Source: Maritimibacter sp. DP1N21-5 (lineage in GTDB: Bacteria > Pseudomonadota > Alphaproteobacteria > Rhodobacterales > Rhodobacteraceae). Taken from it: a stretch of 64,000 nt of DNA. The translations under genes were made by a program, and so were the position numbers. Positions 35,250 to 42,678 of this stretch are shown here, in pieces (position 1 is the first letter of the stretch; each line of letters begins with the position of its first letter). Under the pieces are notes generated by a model, which was given only the letters and a program-made list of their open reading frames with translations, searched no databases and had not been told where the DNA came from. The stretch is taken from assembly GCF_019218295.1 (NCBI RefSeq), contig NZ_JAHUZF010000006.1, forward strand, positions 1,364,001-1,428,000. Reading direction: 5' to 3'.

Positions 35250-35562
35250 GAACGAGGCTCCCCTGACCGGACCCGACGCGGCGCTGGTGCGTTACCTGAA
35301 GTGGCTTGTGACGACGCTCACCGTGGTGATGATCGTCGGGCTCGTCGTCCTCATCGCATTGGTCGCGATGCGTTTCAACCAGTCGAGCACCGGACCGGCC
35401 TTTCCCGAAAGCATCGCCCTGCCCGAGGGTGTGACCGCAAGCGCGGTCACGCGCGGACCGGATTTCCTCGCGGTGGTGAGCACGGACGGCCGGATCTTCA
35501 TCTTCGATCCCCATGGTCAAATGCTGCGACAGGAGATCGTTGCAACCCAAACCGACGAGTAA
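35239..35562 (+). CDS. DUF6476-like single-pass membrane protein
   Basis: This 107-aa protein (MDDMNEAPLTGPDAALVRYL) has one membrane helix (VTTLTVVMIVGLVVLIALVAM) followed by a small outer domain with FLAVVSTDGRIFIFDPHG. Start options are 35236, 35239 and 35248; GGAGG lies just upstream. Its first codons overlap the first codons of the divergent rluD gene. Function unknown; it is a family seen in Rhodobacteraceae next to rluD. Confidence 0.8.
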   Translation: MDDMNEAPLTGPDAALVRYLKWLVTTLTVVMIVGLVVLIALVAMRFNQSSTGPAFPESIALPEGVTASAVTRGPDFLAVVSTDGRIFIFDPHGQMLRQEIVATQTDE

Positions 35563-35622
35563 TTTCCAATCCGACAGATCCGGGGCTTCGTGAAAACGAC
35601 AGTCTGTTCCAAGTCTTGGGAG

Positions 35623-35699
35623 TGGTACCACCTCCCCGGCTCGAACGGGGGACCTCCTGATCCACAATCAGGCGCTCTAACCAACTGAGCTAAGGCGGC
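35623..35699 (-). tRNA. tRNA-His (GTG anticodon), CCA encoded
   Basis: On the minus strand a 77-nt cloverleaf starts GCCGCCTTAGCTC, has the anticodon arm CCTGA-TTGTGGA-TCAGG with anticodon GTG, a T arm CCCCG-TTCGAGC-CGGGG and ends A-CCA. The discriminator is A73 and the first pair is G-U. This fits the alphaproteobacterial tRNA-His that lacks the otherwise universal G-1 and C73. Confidence 0.96.
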
Positions 35700-35802
35700 A
35701 CGCCGCGTCATTTACCTCCGTGATCCTCGCAATGCAAGAGGGCGGGCTTGAAAAATCCGGGAGGGCGGCGTAACGCTTTGCCTCATTTCGAAGGAGCCGA
35801 GC

Positions 35803-36018
35803 ATGGGTATCAATTCCGAAAGCGACCTCAGCGCGAACCTGCAGATCGGGCCAACCACGCTTGGCATGGTCCGTATCTATATCGAAGGCGACGGGATCGA
35901 CCTGCCGATGGATTTCGACCCTGAAGAGGCCATCGAAATCGCGGAAGAGATCAAAGCCGCCGCTATGCAAGCCCAGCAGATGGCCTCTAAGAAGCCGAAG
36001 GGTCCGAAAAAGCGCTGA
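35803..36018 (+). CDS. Small conserved protein (DUF6324-like)
   Basis: This 71-aa acidic protein (MGINSESDLSANLQIGPTTL) contains MVRIYIEGDGIDLPMDFDPEEAIEIAEEI and a basic Lys-rich end (KKPKGPKKR). It has no signal peptide or membrane helix. GGAG lies upstream of the ATG. I recognise it only as a small Rhodobacteraceae protein of unknown function. Its 3' end overlaps that of the convergent MmcB-like gene by 32 nt. Confidence 0.75.
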   Translation: MGINSESDLSANLQIGPTTLGMVRIYIEGDGIDLPMDFDPEEAIEIAEEIKAAAMQAQQMASKKPKGPKKR

Positions 36019-36481
36019 TTCCGGGGTCACGGTGCCCCTGAAGCCTCCGCGCAGCACAGCGCGCGAAGGCAAGCGTCAGTTTCTTGCGCCGCGCAGGGGC
36101 AAGTTTCGTCTCGGGTCCCATGGTCAGGATTGCCGCGTCATAGGCATCGGCAATGATGAGCCCGGTTCCGTCGGGCAGCAGATCAACCGGGAAATCGCGG
36201 TCTACGGCCCAGAAGAACCGGTCGCAGTATTCGAGATAGCCCTGCCACTTGTGATCGGCCATGAAGTCAGCGCGGCAGGACTTGCACTCGACCACCCAGA
36301 TTTCCCCTTTCGAGCCAACGGCATAGACATCGGTGCGCAACCCGCGCGCGGGCACGAATTCTTCGACACAGGCGAAATCGAGCTGCGCGAGATGGCGCGC
36401 GACGCCCCGCGCCAGAAGCTGGCCGGGCTGCGGGGTGACAGGCGGCAGATCGGTGTCGAAGGGAATGTCGGCGTGGGTCAT
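35987..36481 (-). CDS. MmcB family DNA repair protein (DUF1286)
   Basis: This 164-aa protein has the nuclease-like pattern LRTDVYAVGSKGEIWVVECKSCRADFMADHKWQGYLEYCDRFFWAV (key residues D, E-x-K), a PD-(D/E)xK-type core seen in MmcB of Caulobacter, which acts in DNA repair. ATG 36481 is chosen because the upstream extension is not conserved. It overlaps the convergent 71-aa gene at the 3' end. Confidence 0.85.
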   Translation of the reverse strand: MTHADIPFDTDLPPVTPQPGQLLARGVARHLAQLDFACVEEFVPARGLRTDVYAVGSKGEIWVVECKSCRADFMADHKWQGYLEYCDRFFWAVDRDFPVDLLPDGTGLIIADAYDAAILTMGPETKLAPARRKKLTLAFARCAARRLQGHRDPGISAFSDPSAS

Positions 36482-36665
36482 GGCGTCAGAATGAACATTA
36501 GGTGAACAAAAGTCCAGAGCGCAGGCCCCTTGCAAGCCTGCCCCGCCCCGCCTATCTCGGGGCTTGGCGGTCTGCCCTACTCGTCACACGGGAACATTCC
36601 GGTGGCCTTAAGCAAATCCGAGGGAGCTGGCTCTGTCGCGGCCGTGGCCGAGTTACCCGGCGCCC

Positions 36666-36681
36666 ACCTGTATATACAGGT
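36666..36681. promoter_or_regulatory. Perfect 16-bp palindrome upstream of nitroreductase
   Basis: ACCTGTATATACAGGT is a perfect dyad 100 nt before the nitroreductase ATG. The half-sites match those of a lux box (ACCTGTA/TACAGGT) but the spacer is 2 bp rather than 6. A GntR-type regulator site (TGTATA-rich dyads) is another option. A second imperfect inverted repeat lies at 36741-36766. Confidence 0.55.
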
Positions 36682-36740
36682 CCTCGGGAATGCGCTTCCC
36701 AGACGGTTGCGTGCGGTCCCGCCACCTACTAGCCTCCGCG

Positions 36741-36766
36741 TGATCGGTCCTTGATGGGACCTGATC
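36741..36766 (+). promoter_or_regulatory. Hairpin in the nitroreductase leader
   Basis: TGATCGGTCC (36741-36750) can pair with GGACCTGATCA (36757-36767) with one bulged T and a short loop. It ends about 15 nt before the ATG at 36782, close to the ribosome site GGAAGGA, so it may affect translation or be a protein site. No T-run follows. Confidence 0.35.
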
Positions 36767-36781
36767 ACGGGAAGGACGGCC

Positions 36782-37471
36782 ATGTTTTCAAGAAACCATC
36801 TCCCGCACGATCCTCTGCCCCTGCCCGACCGTATGGATCTGTCGGATGACGAGGCCCTTGCCCGAGCGCAGGCCTGGTTCGACCTCATGTCACGGCGCCA
36901 TTCCGTGCGCGAGTTCACGGACCGTCCGGTGCCGCGCGCGGTGATCGAAACGGCCGTGGCCACCGCGGGGCGCGCGCCCTCGGGTGCAAATCACCAGCCC
37001 TGGTTCTTCGCCGCCGTCGAGCATCCCGCGATCAAGGCGCGCATCCGCGCCGAAGCGGAAAAGGAAGAGGTGCGGTTCTATGCCGGCGGCGGCGGCGACG
37101 AATGGCTGCGTGCGCTGGAACCCATAGGCACCGACGCCTCGAAGCCCCATCTGACCATTGCGCCCTGGCTCATCGTGATCTTTGCCCAGCGCTGGGGCAC
37201 CTTCGACGATGGCACAAGGTTCAAGAACTACTACGTGCCCGAAAGCGTCGGAATTGCGACGGGCTTTCTCATCGCGGCCCTGCATACGGCGGGCCTGTGC
37301 TGCCTGACGCATACGCCCAACCCGATGCGGTTTCTCAATACCGCGCTCGGGCGCCCGGAGAGCGAAAAGCCGGTGATGATCCTCGCCGTCGGGCATCCGG
37401 CACAGGAGGCCACGGTGCCAGCCGTCGCCAAGATCAAGAAACCGCTCGACGAGATTCTGAAGATGTACTGA
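36782..37471 (+). CDS. Nitroreductase-fold flavoprotein, iodotyrosine deiodinase-like
   Basis: This 229-aa protein belongs to the FMN-dependent nitroreductase superfamily: RRHSVREF binds the FMN phosphate, PSGANHQPWFF and TTP-like THTPNPMRFLN line the flavin. Unlike ordinary nitroreductases it keeps E96, Y100 and K121, with the same spacing (4 and 21) as the Glu-Tyr-Lys substrate lid of human iodotyrosine deiodinase (E157, Y161, K182), and the C-terminal HPAQEATVP pattern of that family. Activity on halotyrosines is inferred. The gene is alone, behind two inverted repeats. Confidence 0.85.
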   Translation: MFSRNHLPHDPLPLPDRMDLSDDEALARAQAWFDLMSRRHSVREFTDRPVPRAVIETAVATAGRAPSGANHQPWFFAAVEHPAIKARIRAEAEKEEVRFYAGGGGDEWLRALEPIGTDASKPHLTIAPWLIVIFAQRWGTFDDGTRFKNYYVPESVGIATGFLIAALHTAGLCCLTHTPNPMRFLNTALGRPESEKPVMILAVGHPAQEATVPAVAKIKKPLDEILKMY

Positions 37472-37474
37472 CGC

Positions 37475-37780
37475 TCAGGGGCGCTTGTGCGCCGTCGCCT
37501 CGACCCGGACGGGAATGTTCGTCGCCACGGGCGCAGGCTTGCCGCGGGTCGGTCCCTCGTCCTCGCCCATCCGCATGATGGTGATGGCGAACTGCACGCC
37601 TGCAAAGACGATCCCGTGACCGAAGAAGAGCATGGCCACGGCGATCCAGCCGATATTCGAGGTCGAGACCAGATGCCAGAGGTTCGCCACGTTCATCCAC
37701 AGAAGCGCACCCACGAAAACGCCCGCGAGCGCGAAGCCGATGATGACGTGACGGATATAGAGCTTGACGAGTTCGGGCAT
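37475..37780 (-). CDS. Small two-helix membrane protein, unknown function
   Basis: This 101-aa protein (MPELVKLYIRHVIIGFALAG) has two hydrophobic segments: VIIGFALAGVFVGALLWMNV and IGWIAVAMLFFGHGIVFAGV. The C-terminal tail is polar. AGGAGG lies upstream of the ATG. It follows nusB by 95 nt on the same strand and may be the last gene of the riboflavin-nusB run. I do not recognise a named function. Confidence 0.75.
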   Translation of the reverse strand: MPELVKLYIRHVIIGFALAGVFVGALLWMNVANLWHLVSTSNIGWIAVAMLFFGHGIVFAGVQFAITIMRMGEDEGPTRGKPAPVATNIPVRVEATAHKRP

Positions 37781-37875
37781 GAGGCACCTCCTACCCGGTC
37801 ATCATATCATGCAAGTGGCATACGTCAAAGCGGCAGCGGGTCGCAGCGCGGCCTCAGACAGCCTCGGGCTGCACC

Positions 37876-38352
37876 TCAGAATGCCTCCGGCTGCGCCTCT
37901 CGCGCCATGTGATCGAGCACCGCATTGGTGAACTTCGGCTCGTCCCCTTCGGGAAAGAAGGCGCGCGCGACATCCACGAATTCGTTGATCACCACCTTGG
38001 GCGGCGTGTCCTTCTGAACAAGCTCGCCCCCCGCGGCGCGAAAGAGCGCACGGAGTGTCGGGTCGATACGCCCCAAGGGCCATTTCGCGACCAGCGCCCG
38101 ATCAGTCAATTGGTCGATCCGCGCCTGATGATCCCAGACCGTGTTCAGGAGCGCTCGAAAGAAGTCGCGATCGCCCTCTTCATACTCACCCTCTTCATAG
38201 ACCGCGCCGAAGCGATGATCCTCGAACTCCTGCGCGACGCGGTCGACGGATTGGCCCGAGGCCTCCATTTGAAACAGCGCCTGCACGGCGAAAAGCCGGG
38301 TCGCGCTTTTGCGTTTGCGTTTCTGGTTGTTCGAGAGGTTCGAGAGGGTCAT
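37876..38352 (-). CDS. nusB: Transcription antitermination factor NusB
   Basis: This 158-aa helical protein has the NusB pattern KRKSATRLFAVQALFQMEASGQ, an arginine-rich N-terminus for boxA RNA, and PKVVINEFVDVARAFFPEGDEPKFTNAVLDHMAR at the end. With NusE it binds boxA RNA and supports antitermination of rRNA operons. It lies 30 nt after ribH, the common ribH-nusB order in bacteria. Confidence 0.95.
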   Translation of the reverse strand: MTLSNLSNNQKRKRKSATRLFAVQALFQMEASGQSVDRVAQEFEDHRFGAVYEEGEYEEGDRDFFRALLNTVWDHQARIDQLTDRALVAKWPLGRIDPTLRALFRAAGGELVQKDTPPKVVINEFVDVARAFFPEGDEPKFTNAVLDHMAREAQPEAF

Positions 38353-38382
38353 GAGCGTCTTCAGTTCGATTGAAGCGCGCTT

Positions 38383-38892
38383 CTAGCCGCCCAGAGGACG
38401 GAAGCCAACAGGCTTTTCCGACGCCGACCATTTGCGCGACAGGGCGATCAGGTGGAGTGCCGCCGCTGCTGCACCGCCGCCCTTGTTCATCGCGTCGGGG
38501 TCGGCGCGCACCTCGGCCTGATTGCGGGTTTCGACCGTCAGGATGCCGTTGCCGATGCACAGGCCCTTGAGGCCCAGCTCCATGATCCCGCGCGACGAGT
38601 CGTTGCAGACCGTGTCGTAATGCGTCGTCTCACCCCGGATCACGCATCCCAGCGCGACATAGCCATCGAACTCGGCCAGTCTTTCCGCAATGCCGATGGC
38701 CGTGGGCACTTCGAGCGCGCCTGGCACTTCGATCAGCTCCCAGCTGCCGCCGCAGGCTTCGATCTCCGCCTTGGCGCCGGACACGAGGTTGTCGGCGATG
38801 TCCTTGTAGTAGGGCGCGACCACGATCAGGATCTTCGGCGCCTTGTCGAAACTCGGACGCTCCAGCGTGTAATGGGTCTCGGAGCCGGCCAT
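38383..38892 (-). CDS. ribH: 6,7-dimethyl-8-ribityllumazine synthase
   Basis: This 169-aa enzyme condenses the ribityl pyrimidine with 3,4-dihydroxybutanone phosphate in riboflavin synthesis. Motifs seen: VVAPYYKDIADNLVSGA, ELIEVPGALEVPTAI, GCVIRGETTHYDTVCND with the catalytic His, and GNGILTVETRNQAEVRAD. ATG 38892 overlaps the ribB stop by one base; a GTG at 38895 is in frame but less likely. It is co-translated with ribB. Confidence 0.95.
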   Translation of the reverse strand: MAGSETHYTLERPSFDKAPKILIVVAPYYKDIADNLVSGAKAEIEACGGSWELIEVPGALEVPTAIGIAERLAEFDGYVALGCVIRGETTHYDTVCNDSSRGIMELGLKGLCIGNGILTVETRNQAEVRADPDAMNKGGGAAAAALHLIALSRKWSASEKPVGFRPLGG

Positions 38893-40022
38893 CACTTGTC
38901 CCCCCGGATCGGATGCGTGCCCTCGATGGACAGGTCGTAGGCGTCGAGCCCGACCACCCGGGGCTGCGGGCTGTCAGTCAGAAGCACCATACGGTGAATA
39001 CCCAGGGCCGAAAGAATCTGTGCTCCCAGTCCATACTGGCGCAGAACCGTCGGCGCCACCTGCCCGCCTGTCGCGAGCTTCATGGAGGGATCGCGCAGAA
39101 CGACGATCACGCCGCGCCCCTGCTCGGCGATGATCTCCATCGCGCGGGACAGTTCATCATGCGGGTTCGGACCGAGCCCCAGCGCATCTTCCAGCGGGTT
39201 CAGCGCATGCATCCGGACGAGCACCGGCTCATCCGTCGTCAGATCGCCCTTGGTCAGGACGATGTGCTCCGCGCCCTGCGTCTCGTCCTGGAAAACCCTG
39301 AGCAGCCACTCGCCGCCATAGGCCGAGGTCACGCTCTTCACCGCCACCTCGTTCACGAGATGGTCGTGGCGGTGACGATAGGCGATGAGGTCGGAAATCG
39401 TCCCGATCTTGAGCCCGTGTTTCTGGGCAAAGGCGATCAGGTCGGGAAGCCGGGCCATGGTCCCGTCCTCGTTCATGATCTCGCAGATCACGCCCGAGGG
39501 GTTGAGCCCGGCGAGGCGCGAGATATCGACCGCCGCCTCGGTATGACCCGCGCGCACCAGCACGCCGCCGTCCTTGGCGCGAAGCGGGAACACGTGGCCG
39601 GGGGTCGCGATGTCGGCGGGCCCGCGCGTCGGGTCGATGGCGACAGACACCGTGCGCGCCCGGTCATGGGCCGAGATGCCCGTGGTTACGCCTTCACGCG
39701 CCTCGATGGAAATCGTGAAGGCCGTCTCGTGGCGGGACGAGTTCTGCGACGCCATGAGCGACAGGCCCAGCGCATCGACCCGGGCACTCGTCATCGACAG
39801 GCAAATGAGCCCGCGCCCATGGGTCGCCATGAAGTTGATCGCCTCGGGCGTCGCCATCTGCGCCGGAATCACCAGATCGCCCTCGTTCTCGCGGTCTTCG
39901 TGATCGACGAGAATGAACATCCGCCCGTTGCGCGCGTCCTCGATGATGTCCTCGATCTTCGAGATCACATCGGAATGGCTGCGTTCCACCGTGCCGGGCT
40001 TGTTGTAGAGTGTGTCGCTCAT
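38892..40022 (-). CDS. ribB: 3,4-dihydroxy-2-butanone-4-phosphate synthase with degenerate GTP cyclohydrolase II domain
   Basis: This 376-aa RibBA-like fusion converts ribulose 5-phosphate to dihydroxybutanone phosphate. The RibB part is intact (MFILVDHEDRENEGDLVIPAQ, HGRGLICLSM, RAGHTEAAVDISRLAGL). The C-terminal RibA-like part keeps VLVRMHALNPLEDALG and EQGRGVIVVL but lacks the cysteines that bind zinc in GTP cyclohydrolase II, so this domain should be inactive. A separate RibA is expected elsewhere. ATG 40022 follows GAGG. Confidence 0.92.
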   Translation of the reverse strand: MSDTLYNKPGTVERSHSDVISKIEDIIEDARNGRMFILVDHEDRENEGDLVIPAQMATPEAINFMATHGRGLICLSMTSARVDALGLSLMASQNSSRHETAFTISIEAREGVTTGISAHDRARTVSVAIDPTRGPADIATPGHVFPLRAKDGGVLVRAGHTEAAVDISRLAGLNPSGVICEIMNEDGTMARLPDLIAFAQKHGLKIGTISDLIAYRHRHDHLVNEVAVKSVTSAYGGEWLLRVFQDETQGAEHIVLTKGDLTTDEPVLVRMHALNPLEDALGLGPNPHDELSRAMEIIAEQGRGVIVVLRDPSMKLATGGQVAPTVLRQYGLGAQILSALGIHRMVLLTDSPQPRVVGLDAYDLSIEGTHPIRGDK

Positions 40023-40120
40023 CATGTCCTCGATGCCGTTTGGCCCCCGTTTGGCCCGGACATAGACCCTGCGCGGCGTCATGGCCAGAGGGACGTGACA
40101 CGGAGCACCGCGCCGATCCC

Positions 40121-40213
40121 CTTGACTGCTTCACAAATACTTCGGGAGGGTCTTGGAGGATCGCCATTGTTGCGCCATTGGTCCGAGCGACAATGGCGAT
40201 GCCCTCCCAGCGG
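40121..40213 (+). repeat. Intergenic repeat, copy 4, with embedded 41-nt element
   Basis: Between ribB and the metallo-hydrolase gene lies CTGC, the core TTCACAAATACTT (40130-40142), then CGGGAGGG, the 41-nt hairpin element (40160-40200) and CCCTCCC (40202-40208), which can pair with the GGGAGGG. Here the repeat lies between two minus-strand genes, in contrast to the other copies. Confidence 0.65.
40160..40200 (+). repeat. 41-nt palindromic element, copy B
   Basis: This second copy of the hairpin at 31630-31670 is 37/41 identical. The changes are at element positions 1 and 41 (G-C becomes A-T), 31 (T-G becomes T-A) and 12 (C-G becomes T-G). All remain paired. The 13-nt loop is the same in both. 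Confidence 0.75.
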
Positions 40214-40242
40214 ATCGGCTTTCGCGACTGCGAACGTCGAAA

Positions 40243-41232
40243 TCAGAACCGCCAGAGCGCCGGCACGAAGGCAAATGCATCCCCCGCGCCTTCTGTATCG
40301 CGCATCACATGGCCCACACCGGGGAACGGGAAGTGGTAGCCCACCACCGGCACCCGGTCCGTCGCCGCCATGTCGAGAAGCCGCTTGCGCGTGGCGACGG
40401 TCGCCTCGGGGTCGGAGTCCATCGACCCATACCAGTCGGGATGGGCGAAATGCCCGTAGGCATGGGTCACGGCATCGCCCAGGACCAGCAGGCCCTTGTC
40501 CCCGCTCGTCACCATGACGGACATGTGCCCGGGCGTGTGCCCGTGGGTCGCAATGAGCTTCACCCCCGGCACGACTTCGTGCCCGTCGCCGCCCAGGGTC
40601 CATTCGACCCCCTCGGCGTTTATCGAGTTGACCGCGCCGACCACGAACTGCTGCGCCTCAGGGGCGACCCGGTCGACCAGCCCCTCCTCGGTCCAATAGC
40701 CGTGTTCCGCCTCGCCCATGATGTATTCTGCGTCTGGTATGATCGCCTCGTCGAAATCGTCGCGGATGCCCCAGATGTGATCCGGATGGGCATGGGTCAA
40801 CACGACATGGGTGATGGACGCGGGGTCGATCCCGGCGGTCTCAAGATTACTGAGGAGCCGTCCGGCGGTGTCGAAGAATCGGCTTCCAGACCCGACGTCG
40901 ACCAGAACCCGCGCGCTGCCCGTGTCGATCACGACGTGATTCGTGTGCCCGACGATCTCTTCCGTGGAGAGGTAATGAGCTTCGAGGAATGCGAGCTTCT
41001 GGGCCTCGTCGGCATTCATCCCGAGCGAGCTCAGCGGTTGCGGGAACCAGCCGTCCGACACGATGGTCACATTCGTGTCGCCCAGCGCGAAACGGAAATG
41101 CGCGGGGTTGGCCTCTGCGGGCGGGCCAAGCTCTGCACGCAGCGCATGCGGCATGTGGGCCGTGAGCGCGAAGGCCGGCATCGCGGCGGCATAGCGCAGC
41201 ATGTCACGGCGCGTGGGGCGAAGTATTGGCAT
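40243..41232 (-). CDS. MBL-fold metallo-hydrolase with Tat-like signal
   Basis: This 329-aa enzyme begins with RRDMLRYAAAMPAFALTA, a twin-arginine type export signal, and has the metallo-beta-lactamase motif THAHPDHIWG, then TPGHMSVMV and GYHFPFPGVGH as further metal ligands. It is probably exported folded to the periplasm. The substrate is not known; some relatives are lactonases or quorum-quenching enzymes. It sits between riboflavin genes on the same strand. Confidence 0.88.
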   Translation of the reverse strand: MPILRPTRRDMLRYAAAMPAFALTAHMPHALRAELGPPAEANPAHFRFALGDTNVTIVSDGWFPQPLSSLGMNADEAQKLAFLEAHYLSTEEIVGHTNHVVIDTGSARVLVDVGSGSRFFDTAGRLLSNLETAGIDPASITHVVLTHAHPDHIWGIRDDFDEAIIPDAEYIMGEAEHGYWTEEGLVDRVAPEAQQFVVGAVNSINAEGVEWTLGGDGHEVVPGVKLIATHGHTPGHMSVMVTSGDKGLLVLGDAVTHAYGHFAHPDWYGSMDSDPEATVATRKRLLDMAATDRVPVVGYHFPFPGVGHVMRDTEGAGDAFAFVPALWRF

Positions 41233-41280
41233 GAGATCCTCCCGTTGATCGGGGCAATCATATGCACAGTCGCGAATAAA

Positions 41281-41847
41281 TCAAACCGTTTGGAAGTAGC
41301 GCGCGGCCGGGAGATAGCCCGCCATGCGCCCGGCCACCGCCCACTCAGCTTCGAGCATCGTGTCCCCGATCACGACGACCCCGTCGGGCGGCAACCTGCC
41401 GTCGGCGGTCATCACGTTGAGGGCAGCCCGGGTTTCGGTCCAGCCCTGCGCCAGCGTCGGCGCCGCGTGGGCCGCGTCGATGAGCGCCGGGTTGGCGTGC
41501 AGTACGGCCTCGGGCCCGAGCGGCCGGTGCACGGCGGCGAGCCGCATCACCCGTTCCAACCCGTCCAGCCGTGCCGCGCGCTCGCCCGGGATCGCCACCA
41601 GCCGGGGCCCGATGCGCAGCGCATTCGACGAGAAGAGGAAAGCGATCACATCGCGCCCCGTCGCCGCGCGGATCGAGGCATAGCTCTTGTAGTCGAGCCC
41701 AAGCTCGCGTGCCCGGCGCACGCGGTTGCGGATCACCTCGAGGGGGAGCGTCTCGGAAACGAGCTCGGCCCGCGCTCGCCGCCAAGCATAGGCGCTAAAC
41801 CCGCCGCCCCCAAGTCCGGGACCGCCGTTATGCCCGATGCCGCTCAT
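41281..41847 (-). CDS. Conserved protein of unknown function in riboflavin cluster, GIGHNGGP N-terminus
   Basis: This 188-aa protein begins MSGIGHNGGPGLGGGG. It then has an Arg-rich helical region (VIRNRVRRARELGLDYKSYASIRAATGRDVIAFLFSSNALRIGP) and ends with GVVVIGDTMLEAEWAVAGRMAGYLP. There is no signal or membrane segment. I do not recognise a named family. It overlaps the end of ribE by 4 nt (ATGA), so it is made together with riboflavin synthase, which suggests a link to flavin metabolism. Confidence 0.75.
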   Translation of the reverse strand: MSGIGHNGGPGLGGGGFSAYAWRRARAELVSETLPLEVIRNRVRRARELGLDYKSYASIRAATGRDVIAFLFSSNALRIGPRLVAIPGERAARLDGLERVMRLAAVHRPLGPEAVLHANPALIDAAHAAPTLAQGWTETRAALNVMTADGRLPPDGVVVIGDTMLEAEWAVAGRMAGYLPAARYFQTV

Positions 41848-42446
41848 GCCGCCTTCTCGGCCATGTAGTCGGCCAGCCGCGCGACATAGCGTGCGAGCGT
41901 GTCGATCTCGAGGTTGATCCGGTCACCGACGGCGATTCCGGCCCAGGTCGTCACCTCCTTCGTATGGGTGATGAGGTTGACGCCGAATTCGTCGCCCTCG
42001 ACCTCGTTCACGGTCAGCGACGTGCCATTCAACGCAACCGACCCCTTGGGCGCGATGAAGCGAGCAAGATGCGCGGGCGCCCGGAACCGGACCCGCGTGC
42101 TGTCGCCTTCGGGCGTCACGGCGACCACCTCGGCGACACCGTCCACATGGCCTGACACGATATGGCCCCCAAGCTCGTCCCCGACCTTCAGCGCGCGCTC
42201 GAGATTGACGCGCTGGCCCTGCACCCATGCGCCGAGGTTTGTCTTGTCCAGCGTCTCGCCCGATACGAAGACCTCGTACCAATCCGGCCCGAGCGCCGTG
42301 ACCGTGAGGCAGACGCCGTCCGAGGCTATGGAGGCGCCCAGTTCGATAGTGTCGGTGTCATAGCTGGTGGTGATGCGCGCCCGCAGGTCGTCCGTCTTCT
42401 CGACCTTGGCGAGGGTTCCGATGTCGGTGATGATCCCGGTGAACAT
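41844..42446 (-). CDS. ribE: Riboflavin synthase alpha chain
   Basis: This 200-aa enzyme dismutates two lumazine molecules to riboflavin. It has two similar barrel domains, starting MFTGIITDIGTLAKVE and, in the second half, VNLERALKVGDELGGHIVSGHVDG, with the conserved SIASDGVCLTV and SVALNGTSLTVNEVE repeats. It is the head of the minus-strand run ribE-unknown-hydrolase-ribB-ribH-nusB. No FMN riboswitch (RFN) was recognised upstream. Confidence 0.95.
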   Translation of the reverse strand: MFTGIITDIGTLAKVEKTDDLRARITTSYDTDTIELGASIASDGVCLTVTALGPDWYEVFVSGETLDKTNLGAWVQGQRVNLERALKVGDELGGHIVSGHVDGVAEVVAVTPEGDSTRVRFRAPAHLARFIAPKGSVALNGTSLTVNEVEGDEFGVNLITHTKEVTTWAGIAVGDRINLEIDTLARYVARLADYMAEKAA

Positions 42447-42678
42447 GGCGCTTTCCTTCCGTATGTTGTCCCATGGCTACGCCGCGCCGTCCGTTTTGCC
42501 AAGCGCCCCCGCCTGGCGCGCTGGTTCCCGTGCCGTTTCCCCCCGCTGTTTCCTCAGGCCACAAAATCGCCGCCTTCGCGTGGTTTCGTCGCGCCGGGGC
42601 GAACAGTCGCAGCCTTTTCAAGCGCTTCCGGCACGGGTATTGCGCGACAGGGCTGCAAGGGATGGATAGAGTTTGGCC

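Noticed and set aside
36666-36681. A LuxR-type lux box for quorum sensing
   Set aside because: The half-sites match, but the spacer is 2 bp instead of 6 and no luxI or luxR gene is near.
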